Part shown: piece by piece, positions 10,646-21,097 of the stretch
How the letters are laid out: each line of letters opens with the position of its first letter
How positions within the stretch are numbered: the stretch's first letter is position 1
Origin: Deroplatys truncata
Lineage: Eukaryota > Arthropoda > Insecta > Mantodea > Mantidae
Reading direction: 5' to 3'
DNA: 64,000 bases
NCBI GenBank assembly: GCA_030765065.1
Contig: CM060989.1
Span: forward strand, 57,922,001-57,986,000
Program-made: the position numbers and the translations under genes
Notes under the pieces: generated by a model
The model's database searches: none
What the model saw: the letters and a program-made list of their open reading frames with translations, nothing else
What the model was told of the DNA's origin: nothing

Positions 10646-10650
10646 ATTTT

Positions 10651-11340
10651 AAAAAATCTGACGTGTTACACTCACATGATTTTCTCTACTCTGGTACAAA
10701 CTATTTTTACAAACGCTTATTCTCCATATGCTTCATGTTAATGTTATTGCTAATTTTCTTGTGGATGCAACGGGATTTGGTAGGCTTTAAGCGATAGTCA
10801 AATATTTTAAGAGCTTGAGAAAAAGTATAAGTATTGGAAAATTTAAGGGAATAACAAGCAATATCTTGAAAATGGTTCACTCAAAAAAATGTATATGACA
10901 TAAATTGTGTATTTTAACCAATACCTACCTTCCCTACCTACTATGTACGTGGTAAAAGTGATAAGGCATTAAACAATTAAAAACAGTAAGAAGAGATAGC
11001 TCGGGAACGGTTTATGCTACAAAAAAGGTTGTTTTAAATAAATTGTGAATTTTAAACAGATTTACATTTCTTTGTATAGTAAGTTTCGCGGTTTACCAGT
11101 TATACAAAATTATATAAAATTCCTTCAGAAATTTCAGGATATACATTTTATTTGTCATGAAAATATTTTAAATGTATGGTATTTTAATCCAAATTGTTTG
11201 GGACATTTTTGAGAAAATAAAAGATTGCAAAATTGTATCCACTTAAGGATAGTTTTGAGTGGGGAGTTTTCTTGAAAATCTTTGTATCCTTTGAAAATTA
11301 TGAACTTGTATACCATATTTGGTATCTATCGAACAATCTC
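10651..11340 (+). mobile_element. FA repeat, right end missing
   Basis: It starts AAAAAATCTGACGTGTTACA and follows FA order to the GGTATCTATCGAACAATCTC segment, then stops before the GT-rich block and right terminus. Beside it, at 11361, a second FA copy begins in the same orientation. Confidence 0.75.
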
Positions 11341-11360
11341 AGACGTACGCGGATCTTTGT

Positions 11361-11560
11361 TTAAAAATCTAATGCATTGCATTCACATGATTTTCTCTAC
11401 TCACTCTTGTAAAACTATTCTTATAGAAGCTTATTCTCCTATTACTTATTTATATTGAGATAACTTTCATAAATTTCGTTCAAGGGATAAGAAGCGATAG
11501 TCATATTTTTAAAAAGTGAATACTATGTAATAGCTTGGAAATTACTGGTAATTCAAGTTC
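11361..11560 (+). mobile_element. FA repeat, left-end fragment
   Basis: TTAAAAATCTAATGCATTGC followed by ATTCACATGATTTTCTCTAC and GCTTATTCTCC is the FA left end. Recognisable homology fades by about 11560. Confidence 0.6.
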
Positions 11561-11900
11561 TGGATTCGAAACCACGGTAGCTGAACTTTGAGCCTAACGA
11601 ATTTTGTACAATAACAATTCCCTAAAATGAGGTGTTCTGAACTTTTAAACGTTATAAACTCCAACTAGACGGGAATTTCAAACACGCATGCGTGATTTAT
11701 ATCCCGGACGTACGAGGTTACTCATTTCTTCTAAATCAATGATCGTTTATTCAGTTTGAAACAGCCTCTAAGTCGTTTTGTGGTACTTTTGTGGCATTAT
11801 AATATAGGCACAAGCACAACATTTTACGAATCGGAAGACTTCAAAACTGTTTCCAAACCATTTTGTATTTAATAGTAGGATGGTGGTGGTTAAGCAGCTA
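11561..11900. other. Unassigned sequence before the palindrome
   Basis: About 340 bp of mixed sequence containing ACACGCATGCGTG, a short palindromic run. No gene or repeat was recognised. It precedes the first base of the large palindrome. Confidence 0.35.
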
Positions 11901-12754
11901 TTTTTACTTTCTCTACTACGTATAGTAAGTAGGGGAAGTATTGTATTTCAACCAAAAATTGATACCGAGATTTCACCGGAAATACATGTTTTGAGATCCC
12001 CTGAATCCAAAAAAAGCATTTTTGGAAACATGTCCGTGTGTGTGTCTGTCTGTCTGTCTGTGAACAGCATAACTCAGAAACGAACAGTCGGATAAACACC
12101 AAACTTGGTATTTAGGTTCAGTATCTTCCAGAGATGCGACACGAAGGTTTTCAATAAAATACCCCCACCCCAGATTACCCTTTACATGGAACATTTTTCG
12201 AAAATTTTAATTTTCTCAAAAATGGCTCTAACGATTTTGATTAAAATATCATATGTTTAAGATATTTTCATGACAAATGAAATGTATATCTCGAATTTTT
12301 TGGAAATGTCTCCAAAAGTATTCTTCATTGTGAACGACTTTTGCATAACTGGTAAACCATAAGAGATAGACAAAATTTTACTACATAAAAAATACAGATC
12401 GCGTTAAAATACACAATTTATGTCATACATTTTGTTTGTTGAGTGAACATTTTCGAGATATTGCTTGTTATTCCCTTAAATTTTCCAATGCTTATACTTT
12501 TTCTCAAATGGGAATTCATTATTCATTATTTTATATCCTGGACATGCAAACAGAATGGAATACTCCACATAGCAGCCAGCTCTTAAAAGATTTAACTATC
12601 GCTTAAAGCCTACCAATTCCTCTTGCATCTACAAGAAAATTAGCAATACGATTATCATCTCGATTAACAGGAGGTATATGGAGAATAAGCGTTTGTAAAC
12701 ATAGTTTGTACAAGAGTAGGGAAAGTCATGTGAGTGCAACACATCAGATTTTTA
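11901..12754 (-). mobile_element. FA repeat, outer left arm of the palindrome
   Basis: Full-length FA, beginning TTTTTACTTTCTCTACTACG and ending CAACACATCAGATTTTT. The internal GT block is short (CCGTGTGTGTGTCTGTCTGT). The partner copy in the right arm has instead a run of about 30 CA units. Confidence 0.85.
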
Positions 12755-12834
12755 AGTTTCTATAACAGCACAAAAAAAATCCGAGGCAACAGGGCTTTTG
12801 AGCTTGGGATTTGTTTGCTAACTTGGAAGACATC

Positions 12835-12900
12835 TGTCACGTACTTTCTTGGCTGAGTGGTCAGCACGCGGACTTTGTAATTCAAAGTCCCGAGTTCACC
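12835..12900 (+). other. tRNA-like module, outer, left arm
   Basis: TTGGCTGAGTGGTCAGCACG resembles an A-box and D-arm, and CCCGAGTTCACCACG resembles a B-box, with spacing like a tRNA. No convincing acceptor-stem pairing was seen, so it is treated as tRNA-derived and not as a functional tRNA gene. A mirror copy lies at 15308-15373. Confidence 0.5.
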
Positions 12901-13740
12901 ACGCAGTCTTGGGGTTTTGTTTTTATAAACGTTTATTTTAAAAATAGATTTCAAAATTTTTGCATCAGGGGCATTCTTGACCCTCTGCAGGCCACGAAAT
13001 AGTTTAAATTTTTGTCCTAGCCTTAATAGTACTGAAATTACAGCCCTCTAAAGTAGGTTGCCATAAACTTTGACACGTCATAAAACGCAAATAAATAGGA
13101 ATTTCTAGAAACGAAGGCCAGATTCGTGATCCTGAGGTTCGAAACTATAAGTATACCAAATTGCATCGAAATTGGTGATGGTCATTAGTCAACTAGCCCG
13201 GCTGGAGGCTGGTTTTGGCTGTTTTCTGAAAAATAAAAGTATTAATATCTCTGCTCCTGGACCATATTTTGCACATTACGAACTACCAAAAAATTCGCCA
13301 AAAAATTAGCTCCCCATGAAAAATATGTTGGAGGCCGTATATTTATCCGTTCAGAAGTTATTCGTGTTCAAAGTTTCGAAAAGAGGTCCAAAATCCAAGT
13401 CTAAAGCCTTGCCATTTTTTGGCGTCCGAAAAAAAAATCGAGTTTTCAGTGTGATTTGAAAGCTGAAGACGAGTGGAATTCAGAACCGATCTTAATTTTT
13501 CGATATTTGAATATATAAAGTAGTTATGACGTAAAACGTGTGCATCTTGGATGAACTTTGAAGGGTAATAGTTCATGGTATAATCGAATAATCGGGTCAT
13601 GTGATATCTCGTTGGAATGCTGAAGATTAGCAGAATTCAGATCTGGCTTTAGTTTTTCGAAATTTTGAATTTTACAGAAGTTGTGACTAAAATATGCATT
13701 AAAAGCATTTAAGTACCACAACGAAAGTATTCTCTTCAAC

Positions 13741-14190
13741 AGCCGTGTTGTGGCGTAATAGTTAGAGTCACAGATTACGGCGCAGGGGTTCTAGGTTCGA
13801 GTCGCAAGTGTGTTTAAATGTTTTTTCTCTTTTAAATTTAATCTTCAGTGTACTAATAAAGATAAAAATCGAAGTCTAGTATTAACTACAGAATAGCCGA
13901 GCGGTTAAAAGCACTGTTTTAAAAACAAGAAGCATGGGTTCGATACTCCCTTTCTGCGTTGTTTTATTCTCATAAAATTCTCGATCCAATGTGCTAGCAA
14001 AGATAAAGTTGGGACTTGTGAGAGTGACCTGAAAGCAGGCATTTCAAGCTCGTCTCACTCTCCGCCAGAAGTTTCTTAAATTCCTCCTCCAATGTATTAA
14101 TACAGATAGAAATGGCGATTATATAGACAAGTGGCTAAACTAGCTGTCTGTCGCAACAAAGACCCCAGTTCAAATCAAGTGTATGACTTG
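13741..14190 (+). repeat. Tandem tRNA-like modules at the palindrome hinge
   Basis: Modules begin near 13741, 13887 and 14122, with a partial one near 14031. Each has an A-box-like part (TAATAGTTAGAGTCAC, TAGCCGAGCGGTTAAAAG, GACAAGTGGCTAAAC) and a B-box-like part (TAGGTTCGAGTC, GGGTTCGATACTCC, CAGTTCAAATC). The first three are followed by a shared spacer of the type CCARTGTRYTARYANAGATA. The second is the most tRNA-like. Its anticodon-arm region has a 7-base loop TTTAAAA, which would read as leucine UAA. Whether any module is transcribed is unknown. Confidence 0.55.
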
Positions 14191-14254
14191 CTTTCTATCT
14201 CTTACTTTATCTTCATTTGCACCTGCAGAAGGAACTTAAGAGGGAAAAATTTTA

Positions 14255-14470
14255 CGCAGGAAGTGAGATTCGAACCTAGAGCTCTTGTTTTTAAAAACAG
14301 TGCCTTTAACCACTCGGCTATTCTGTAGTTAATACTAAACTTCGATTTTTATCTTTATTAGTACACTGAAGATTAAATTTAAAAGAGAAAAAGCATTTAA
14401 ACACACTTGCGACTCGAACCTAGAACCCCTGCGCCGTAATTTGTGACTCTAACTATTACGCCACAACACG
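14255..14470 (-). repeat. tRNA-like modules, right side of the hinge
   Basis: These mirror the modules at 13741-13960. On the minus strand TAGCCGAGTGGTTAAAGGCA with TAGGTTCGAATCTCAC, and then the TAGGTTCGAGTCGCAAG module, are seen. The module nearest the axis is only about 80 percent similar to its partner. The next one outward is nearly identical. The two halves of the hinge are therefore different modules of one array and not a simple mirror. Confidence 0.5.
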
Positions 14471-15307
14471 GCTGTTGAAGAGAATACTTTCGTTGTGGTA
14501 CTTAAATGCTTTTAATGCATATTTTAGTCACAACTTCTGTAAAATTCAAAATTTCGAAAAACTAAAGCCAGATCTGAATTCTGCTAATCTTCAGCATTCC
14601 AACGAGATATCACATGACCCGATTATTCGATTATACCATGAACTATTACCCTTCAAAGTTCATCCAAGATGCACACGTTTTACGTCATAACTACTTTATA
14701 TATTCAAATATCGAAAAATTAAGATCGGTTCTGAATTCCACTCGTCTTCAGCTTTCAAATCACACTGAAAACTCGATTTTTTTTTCGGACGCCAAAAAAT
14801 GGCAAGGCTTGGATTTTGGACCTCTTTTCGAAACTTTGAACACGAATAACTTCTGAACGGATAAATATACGGCCTCCAACATATTTTTCATGGGGAGCTA
14901 ATTTTTTGGCGAATTTTTTGGTAGTTCGTAATGTGCAAAATATGGTCCAGGAGCAGAGATATTAATACTTTTATTTTTCAGAAAACAGCCAAAACCAGCC
15001 TCCAGCCGGGCTAGTTGACTAATGACCATCACCAATTTCGATGCAATTTGGTATACTTATAGTTTCGAACCTCAGGATCACGAATCTGGCCTTCGTTTCT
15101 CGAAATTCCTATTTATTTGCGTTTTATGACGTGTCAAAGTTTATGGCAACCTACTTTAGAGGGCTGTAATTTCAGTACTATTAAGGCTAGGACAAAAATT
15201 TAAACTATTTCGTGGCCTGCAGAGGGTCAAGAATGCCCCTGATGCAAAAATTTTGAAATCTATTTTTAAAATAAACGTTTATAAAAACAAAACCCCAAGA
15301 CTGCGTG

Positions 15308-15373
15308 GTGAACTCGGGACTTTGAATTACAAAGTCCGCGTGCTGACCACTCAGCCAAGAAAGTACGTGACAG
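15308..15373 (-). other. tRNA-like module, outer, right arm
   Basis: Mirror of the module at 12835-12900. On the minus strand the same TTGGCTGAGTGGTCAGCACG A-box-like and CCCGAGTTCACCACG B-box-like strings occur. No substitution was noticed between the two copies. Confidence 0.5.
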
Positions 15374-15452
15374 ATGTCTTCCAAGTTAGCAAACAAATCC
15401 CAAGCTCAAAAGCCCTGTTGCCTCGGATTTTTTTTGTGCTGTTATAGAAACT

Positions 15453-16151
15453 TAAAAATCTGATGTGTTGCACTCACATGACTTTCCCTACTCTTGTACA
15501 AACTATGTTTACAAACGCTTATTCTCCATATACCTCCTGTTAATCGAGATGATAATCGTATTGCTAATTTTCTTGTAGATGCAAGAGGAATTGGTAGGCT
15601 TTAAGCGATAGTTAAATCTTTTAAGAGCTGGCTGCTATGTGAGTATTCCATTCTGTTTACATGTCTAGGATATAAAATAATGAATAACGAATTCCCATTT
15701 GAGAAAAAGTATAAGCATTGGAAAATTTAAGGGAATAACAAGCAATATCTCGAAAATGTTCACTCAACAAACAAAATGTATGACATAAATTGTGTATTTT
15801 AACGCGATCTGTATTTTTTATGTAGTAAAATTTTGTCTATCTCTTATGGTTTACCAGTTATGCAAAAGTCGTTCACAATGAAGAATACTTTTGGAGACAT
15901 TTCCAGAAAATTCGAGATATACATTTCATTTGTCATGAAAATATCTTAAACATATGTTATTTTAATCAAAATCGTTAGAGCCATTTTTGAGAAAATTAAA
16001 ACTTTCGAAAAATGTTTCATGTAAAGGGTAATCTGGGGTGGGGGGATTTTCTTGAAAACCTTCGTGTCGCATCTCTGTAAGATACTGAACCTAAATATCA
16101 AGTTTGGTGTTTATCCGACTGTTCGTTTCTGAGTTATGCTGTTCACAGTCA

Positions 16152-16212
<61 letters not shown>

Positions 16213-16340
16213 GCATGTTTCCAAAAATGCTTTTTTTGGATTCAGGGGGTCTCAAAAGGTATATTTCCGGTGAAATCTCAGTATCGAATTTTTGGGTGTT
16301 ATACAATACTTCCCCTACTTACTATACGTAGTAGAGAAAG
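15453..16340 (+). mobile_element. FA repeat, outer right arm of the palindrome
   Basis: Full-length FA in the opposite orientation to the copy at 11901. It shares that copy's private variants, so it is the mirror duplicate. The internal microsatellite is expanded to (CA)n at about 16152-16210. The right end is CGTAGTAGAGAAAGAAAAAA. Confidence 0.85.
16152..16210. repeat. (CA)n microsatellite
   Basis: About 30 uninterrupted CA units sit exactly where other FA copies have a short CA/GT block. Apparent Thr-His and Cys-Val peptides here are repeat artefacts. Confidence 0.95.
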
Positions 16341-16785
16341 AAAAAAAACGAATAACAAGGAATATTTCGGAAGTGGTTCACTCGACAAACAAAATTATAT
16401 AATATAAATTGTGTGTTTTAAGGAGACCTACATTTTTTGTGTACAAACATTTTATCTATCTCTTACGGTTTACCAGTTATGCAAAATCCATTCACAATGA
16501 AGAGGACTTTTGGGGACATTTCCAGATAATTCAAAATTACATTTCATTTGCCATAAAAATATCTTAAACATATGATATTTTAATCGAAATAGTTAGGGCC
16601 ATTTTTGAAAAAATCAAAACTTTCGAAAAATTTTCCATATAAAGGGTAGTCTGGGGTGAGGGGATTTTCTTGAAAATCTTTGTGTCGCATCTCTGGAAGA
16701 TACTGAACGTAAATACCAAGTTTGGTATCTATCTGACTTTTTGTTTTTGAGTTATATTGTTCACAGACACACATCCACAGACATA

Positions 16786-17590
16786 CAGGGAGAGCCAAAA
16801 AACTACGAACCGCCTGCGCGGTGTTTTTCCTGTCCGCGTCCTCGGCGCTCGTTGCCGTCTCATAGAAAGACGCGGATGAAACCATACAACATTTTTAAAT
16901 CTACTTTTAAAGGCTTTACTTACCAACTTTATGAAAGGAGATGCTGAAACTGGTCACCGTCGTTGTCCATACATTTTTGCCACCTCTTTGGGAAACTATC
17001 ATCACTCGCCAAGTTTTTTCGAGTCAACAGTTGAAGCCCGTACATATGTGAATACAATTTTGCACCTCCTCATTTTTTTTAGAGAATTAACAGCCAGGGA
17101 GCGTGATTTTGCCTTTTTTCAACAAGACTCTGGAATAGCTTATACGGCCAATATTTCGATGAGAAAAATATGAAAGTGTGTTTGAGGACAGAATTATTAG
17201 TACAGATTTGTGGCCCCCTCGGTACCCCGACGACCTAATCCCCTGCGATTTCTATCTCTGGGGTAACTTAAAACATAAAGTGTATAAGACAAACCCACAC
17301 ACCCTGGAAGAATTAAAACAAAATATCCGCCAGGAAATTGCTAGCATTTTTCAACGTGAACTCGGAGAGTGATGGATAGTTTCCTAAAGAGGTGCCAAAA
17401 TGTATGGACAACGACGGTGGCTATTTCAGCATCTCCGTTCATAAAGTTGGTAAGTAAAGCCTTTAAATAGTTTTAAAAATGTATGTTTTCATCCGCGCCT
17501 TTTTATGATAGCGGCAGACGGCAGCGAGCGCCGAGGACGCGGACGGGAAAAACATCGCGCAGCCGGTTCGTAATTTTTTGGATCACCCTG
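16786..17590 (+). mobile_element. Family B Tc1/mariner-like element, internally deleted
   Basis: CAGGGAGAGCCAAAAAACTA at the left and GGATCACCCTG at the right are inverted ends. The inverted repeats are long, about 220 bp per side. They include CCGCGTCCTCGGCGCTCG, TTACCAACTTTATGAAAGG and the GAAACTATCATCACTCGCC segment. Between them is only the C-terminal third of a transposase. This is the most complete copy in the window, with relatives at 10331, 51280 and 55881. Confidence 0.8.
17080..17371 (+). pseudogene. Family B transposase C-terminal remnant
   Basis: It encodes RERDFAFFQQDSGIAYTA around the second catalytic Asp (usual form QQDGA). After a frame change near 17170 it continues VFEDRIISTDLWPPRYPDD and LIPCDFYLWGNLKHKVYK, the usual third motif RSPDLTPCDF being altered by substitutions. 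It ends ..RQEIASIFQRELGE. The N-terminal domain and first catalytic Asp are deleted, so it is non-functional. The family is the IS630/Tc1/mariner superfamily by these motifs. Confidence 0.75.
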
Positions 17591-17735
17591 TGTATTTACA
17601 CAGGCACACTCACGGATCTTTTTCTATTTTTTTTATTCAGGGGGCCTCAAAACATGTATTTCCGGTGAGATCTCGGTATTGAATTTTTAGGTGGAATGCA
17701 ATACTTACACTTATACGTAGTAGAGAAAGTAAAAA

Positions 17736-18118
17736 TGTTTGCTACGCCACGCTATTGATCTCTTAGTGAATATATTCTTCTTATGAAGCCAGCTCTACCT
17801 GAACTTGAATCACTTCGGCTCTAAGCTCCCCCAATGCTTTGCTTTGTTGTCACTGGTGAAGCAAGATCGTAAGGTTCATTTCCTTTAACACGGAAACGTT
17901 ATTGTGCACGTGGTACAACAAAAAGCGACGTTCTCAAAGGAAACCTCACAATCTTGCGATTAAGTCTCACAGGTATGACTAATGATCATTTGCTTAATGT
18001 GCGCCTTATATCCTGTCAATACAAATATCACATGATCCGCAAGTGTATTAAACACGACCACGACATAAATGGAAACAACGTTAAACACCACTATATAAAT
18101 TATTATTACCTATTATTA

Positions 18119-18152
<34 letters not shown>

Positions 18153-18224
18153 CAGACTTGCATGACCTTAAAATGTTTGAAAACTGGCCTATAACATGAC
18201 TAATTTTTAAATGGCATACTAACT
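17736..18224. other. Unassigned region with a TTA microsatellite
   Basis: Mixed sequence with a loose inverted pair around AAGGTTCATTTCCTTT and AAAGGAAACCTCACAATC (17870-17960), then a TTA/TAT run at about 18104-18151. A plus-strand frame of 81 codons ends in poly-Tyr from the microsatellite and is not considered real. Confidence 0.5.
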
Positions 18225-19065
18225 GAAAAAATCTGATGTGTTACACTCACATGACTTTCTCTACTCTTGTACAAACTATTTTTACAAACGCTTATTCTCC
18301 ATATACTTCATGTTAATCCAGATGTTAATCTTATTGCTAATTTTCTTGTAGATGCAAGGGGAATTGCTAGGCTTTAAGCGATAGTCAAATATTTTAAGAG
18401 CTGGTTGCTATGTGCAGTATTCCATTCTCTTTGCATTACCAGCACAAAAAAAATGAGTAACGAATTTTCATTTGAGAAAAAGTATAAGTATTGGAACATT
18501 TAAGGGAATAACAAGCAATATCTCGAAAATGGTTCACTCAACAAAAAAAAATGTATATGACATAAATTGTGTATTTTAACGCGATCTACATTTTTTGTGT
18601 AGTAAACTTTTGTCTATCTCTTATGGTTTACCAGTTATGCAAAAGTCGTTCACAATGAACAATACTTTTGTAGACATTCCCAGAAAATTCGAGATATACA
18701 TTTCATTTGTCATGAAAATATCTTAAACATATGATATTTTAATCAAAATCGTTAGAGCCATTTTTGAGAAAATTAAAATTTTCGAAAAATGTTCCATGTA
18801 AAGGGTAGTCTGGGGTGGGGATTTTCTTGAAAACCTTCGTGTCGCATCTCTGAAAGATACTGAACCTAAATACCAAGTTTGGTGTTCATCTGACTGTTCG
18901 TTTCTGAGTTATGCTGTTCACAGACACACACACGAACATGTTTCCAAAACTGCTTTTTTGGATTCAGGGGGTCTTAAAACATGTATTTCCGGTGAAATCT
19001 CGGTATCGAATTTTTGGGTGGAATACAATACTTCCCTACTTACTATACGTAGTAGAGAAAGTAAA
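18225..19065 (+). mobile_element. FA repeat, full-length reference copy
   Basis: About 840 bp. The left end is AAAAAATCTGATGTGTTACA. The right end is CGTAGTAGAGAAAGTAAAA. The word ACTTTCTCTACT occurs near both ends in inverted orientation (near 18252 and the complement near 19056), the only terminal symmetry seen. The order inside is: an oligo-T/A joint after about 220 bp, TTACCAGTTATGCAAAAGTC, GGGTAGTCTGGGGTGGGG, a CA block, and TTCGGTATCG-type sequence. There is no ORF. It looks like a non-autonomous DNA element inserted into T- or A-rich sites. The superfamily is unknown. Confidence 0.8.
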
Positions 19066-19493
19066 ATTGGCCTAAATCTGAGATTTATTTAATATTTTAA
19101 AAATAGTATAAAGAAAGTTATAAATTAATTTATACACGTGTATAAGTTCTCTACCTACAAGTGGGAAAAACAAGTATAGGAATAATGAGATAATTTAGAA
19201 TATTAATTTACAAATATATTTGTTGCATGTTGTTCGAATAATCTTAAAGGAAAATTTTGAAAATTGTTCTTACAAAACTGTAGTATTAACTCTTTTGGTT
19301 TCTCAGATTATGCAAAATTCATTGCAAATGAAGAGGACCTTACAACCTATGACAATAGCAACCTGACTGTACACACTCATTAATGCGAAAGAGAAAACTG
19401 ACCTGTCTCATCCCTAGTTTGGACATGAATTCATAACTGCAATCATACCTGTTCCCTTGACAATGGTCACCGCTCCACTCAGACTAACCTTTA
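19066..19493. other. Unassigned AT-rich sequence
   Basis: It separates an FA copy from a DDE element. A weak FA-like trace (CAGATTATGCAAAATTCATT near 19300-19340) suggests a very old remnant. Nothing else was recognised. Confidence 0.35.
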
Positions 19494-20788
19494 TACAGGA
19501 TGTATCTTTATTGGTCTCATATATTTGAGGGGCGTGTTCCTGACATCAAAACAGTAAAAAAAAGTTCATATGAGAATGGGTCTGAAAATCAACCGTTTCG
19601 TTGTTATAGGTCAAAGAAGATGTATTCCATGAGTGAACAGACGGATATGCAGTACACGTATGGACGTGCAGACGGCAATGCAGCACGAGCACGTGAACTT
19701 TATGCAGAAAGGTACCCTGACAGGCCGTTACCGTGTGCAAGAACATTCGCACGAATTTACCAACGCTTGAGAGAGAATGGCGCATTTGAGAGGAGTACTA
19801 AGGATGCTGGGAGACCAAGAGTGGTGCAAGGCATTGAGCTTGAAGAATGAGTTCTTCGTACTGTGGATGCAGACCTATCACAAAGCACAAGACGTGTGGC
19901 TATAAGGGAAAGAGTTAGTCATACGACTATGCGGAGAATTCTGCATGAAAATCTTCTGTACCGTATCACCTTCAACGTGTGCAAGGATTAAATGAGGCGG
20001 ATTTGGAGCCAAAAAGATGTTTCTGTCAACGTATGTTACAGCAGTGGGCTGTGTTCACCAATTTCCTAGCCTGTATCTTATTCACGGATGAGGCTGGTTC
20101 TACTCGCGGCGGCATCTTCAATTTTCATAACACTCATAACTGGGTATTTGAAAATCCTAATGAAGGACAACCATCAACAGAGGTTCTCTCTCAACGTTTG
20201 GAATGGAATCACTCATGATCACCTTATTGGCCCCTACTTCTTCCCTCCGCGTCTGAATGGACAAACCTATCTCCAGTTTATCAGAAATGGGTTGCATCAC
20301 TTAACTGATAATGTGCCTCTGGACATCATACACGATGGTGCTCCAGCTCATTTCAGTATGATAGTTCGTAAGTTTTTGAATGATCGATTTCTGCAAAGAT
20401 GGATTGGTCGAGGGGGACCCATTGCATGGGCTGCTCGGTCGCCTGATTTGAATCCAATGGATTTCTTCGTCTGGGGACATTTGAAGTCCTTGGTTTATGC
20501 GACTCCTGTACCTGATGTTGACATTTTGAGAGGACGTATCCAATGGATTTGACCAAATACGAAACACACCAGGAATTTTCAACAGAGTATGCCAGAGCAT
20601 GGAACGCAGTCTTACTGCATGCATCGAAACAGAAGAACCCACTTCGAGCAATGTTTGTAACTTTCGATTTTGTGTTGTAACTCTAAATAAATGATTTTCA
20701 GACCCATGTTCATATGAACTTTCTTTACTGTTCTGATGTCAGGAAAACGTCCTCCAAATATATGACACCAATAAAGATACATTCTGTA
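19494..20788 (+). mobile_element. Tc1/mariner-like element, near full length
   Basis: Inverted terminal repeats of about 95 bp are plain. The left end reads TACAGGATGTATCTTTATTG and the right end reversed reads TACAGAATGTATCTTTATTG. Both then read GGTCTCATATATTTGAGG or close variants, and both include TTCATATGA and TCTGAAAATCA. The flanks are TA on both sides (ATTATA/CAGG and CTG/TATA), as expected for this superfamily. A transposase pseudogene fills the middle. Confidence 0.9.
19620..20660 (+). pseudogene. DDE transposase pseudogene
   Basis: The frame opens near 19628 (MSEQTDMQYTYGRADGNAAR) with an N-terminal helix-turn-helix region (RTFARIYQRLRENGAFERS). It meets a stop at 19848 (GIELEE*), and a frameshift near 19965 follows. 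The first catalytic motif FTDEAGS lies near 20085, after which the frame shifts again. The second motif HDGAPAHFSM is near 20335 and the third RSPDLNPMDFFVWGHLKS near 20440. All three acidic motifs remain, but at least one stop and two shifts disable the gene. It matches the common insect Tc1/mariner (DDE_3-like) group. Confidence 0.8.
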
Positions 20789-20865
20789 TATTTTTTTTCA
20801 AGAATGCAAGTAAATAATTTACAAAGTTACTTTTATTTCTCAGTTGAAAGCGAACATTCTGAAAT

Positions 20866-20897
20866 TTGAAAAGTTATCCTTATGCAAAATGTGAGTA

Positions 20898-20928
<31 letters not shown>

Positions 20929-21097
20929 ATGCATACTCAATTTAATGGAAGAAAATTACTAAATAAAGACACGAATGACAGGAAAATGACAAAATAATGG
21001 TGTAAAATCGAAAGCATTGTCTAAAATAGAAAATGGCATAAATGACCAAAAATGCCCTAATACACATTCTCTTAATCTGGGACCCTTAAGGGTTTAT
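20866..21097 (+). repeat. Dispersed repeat D, copy 1
   Basis: It begins TTTGAAAAGTTATCCTTATG and includes AAAATGACAAAATAATGG and ATGCCCTAATACACATTC, ending TAATCTGGGACCC. An inverted relative lies at 53262-53420. A TA run (about 20905-20928) sits inside. The family and mechanism are unknown. Confidence 0.5.

Larger units (their letters stand above)
11901..16340. repeat. 4.4 kb inverted repeat (giant palindrome)
   Basis: The left arm, 11901 to about 13960, and right arm, about 14250 to 16340, are reverse complements around an axis near 14105. The compared core (13000-13440 against 14765-15195) differs by one substitution and one 7 bp indel. The outer FA copies share private variants, for example GTGCAACACATCAG in place of GTGTAACACATCAG. 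This shows that each whole 2 kb arm, FA included, was duplicated as a unit. A central stretch of about 290 bp is less symmetric and carries tRNA-like modules. Mirror-image frames (for example 13524-13739 and 14475-14690) reflect the symmetry and are not genes. Confidence 0.9.
16350..17735 (+). mobile_element. FA repeat carrying a DDE element
   Basis: The right half of an FA copy runs from AATAACAAGGAATATTTCGG to about 16783. It is broken by family B at 16786-17590 and resumes with TTCAGGGGGCCTCAAAAC to CGTAGTAGAGAAAGTAAAAA near 17735. The FA left half is missing. Flanks of the insert read ACATA/CAGGG and CCCTG/TGTA, compatible with a TA target with one change. Confidence 0.75.

Noticed and set aside
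13358-13739. Two minus-strand proteins repeated exactly at 14475-14856
   Set aside because: Their conservation is due to the palindrome and not to selection. They show no known domain.
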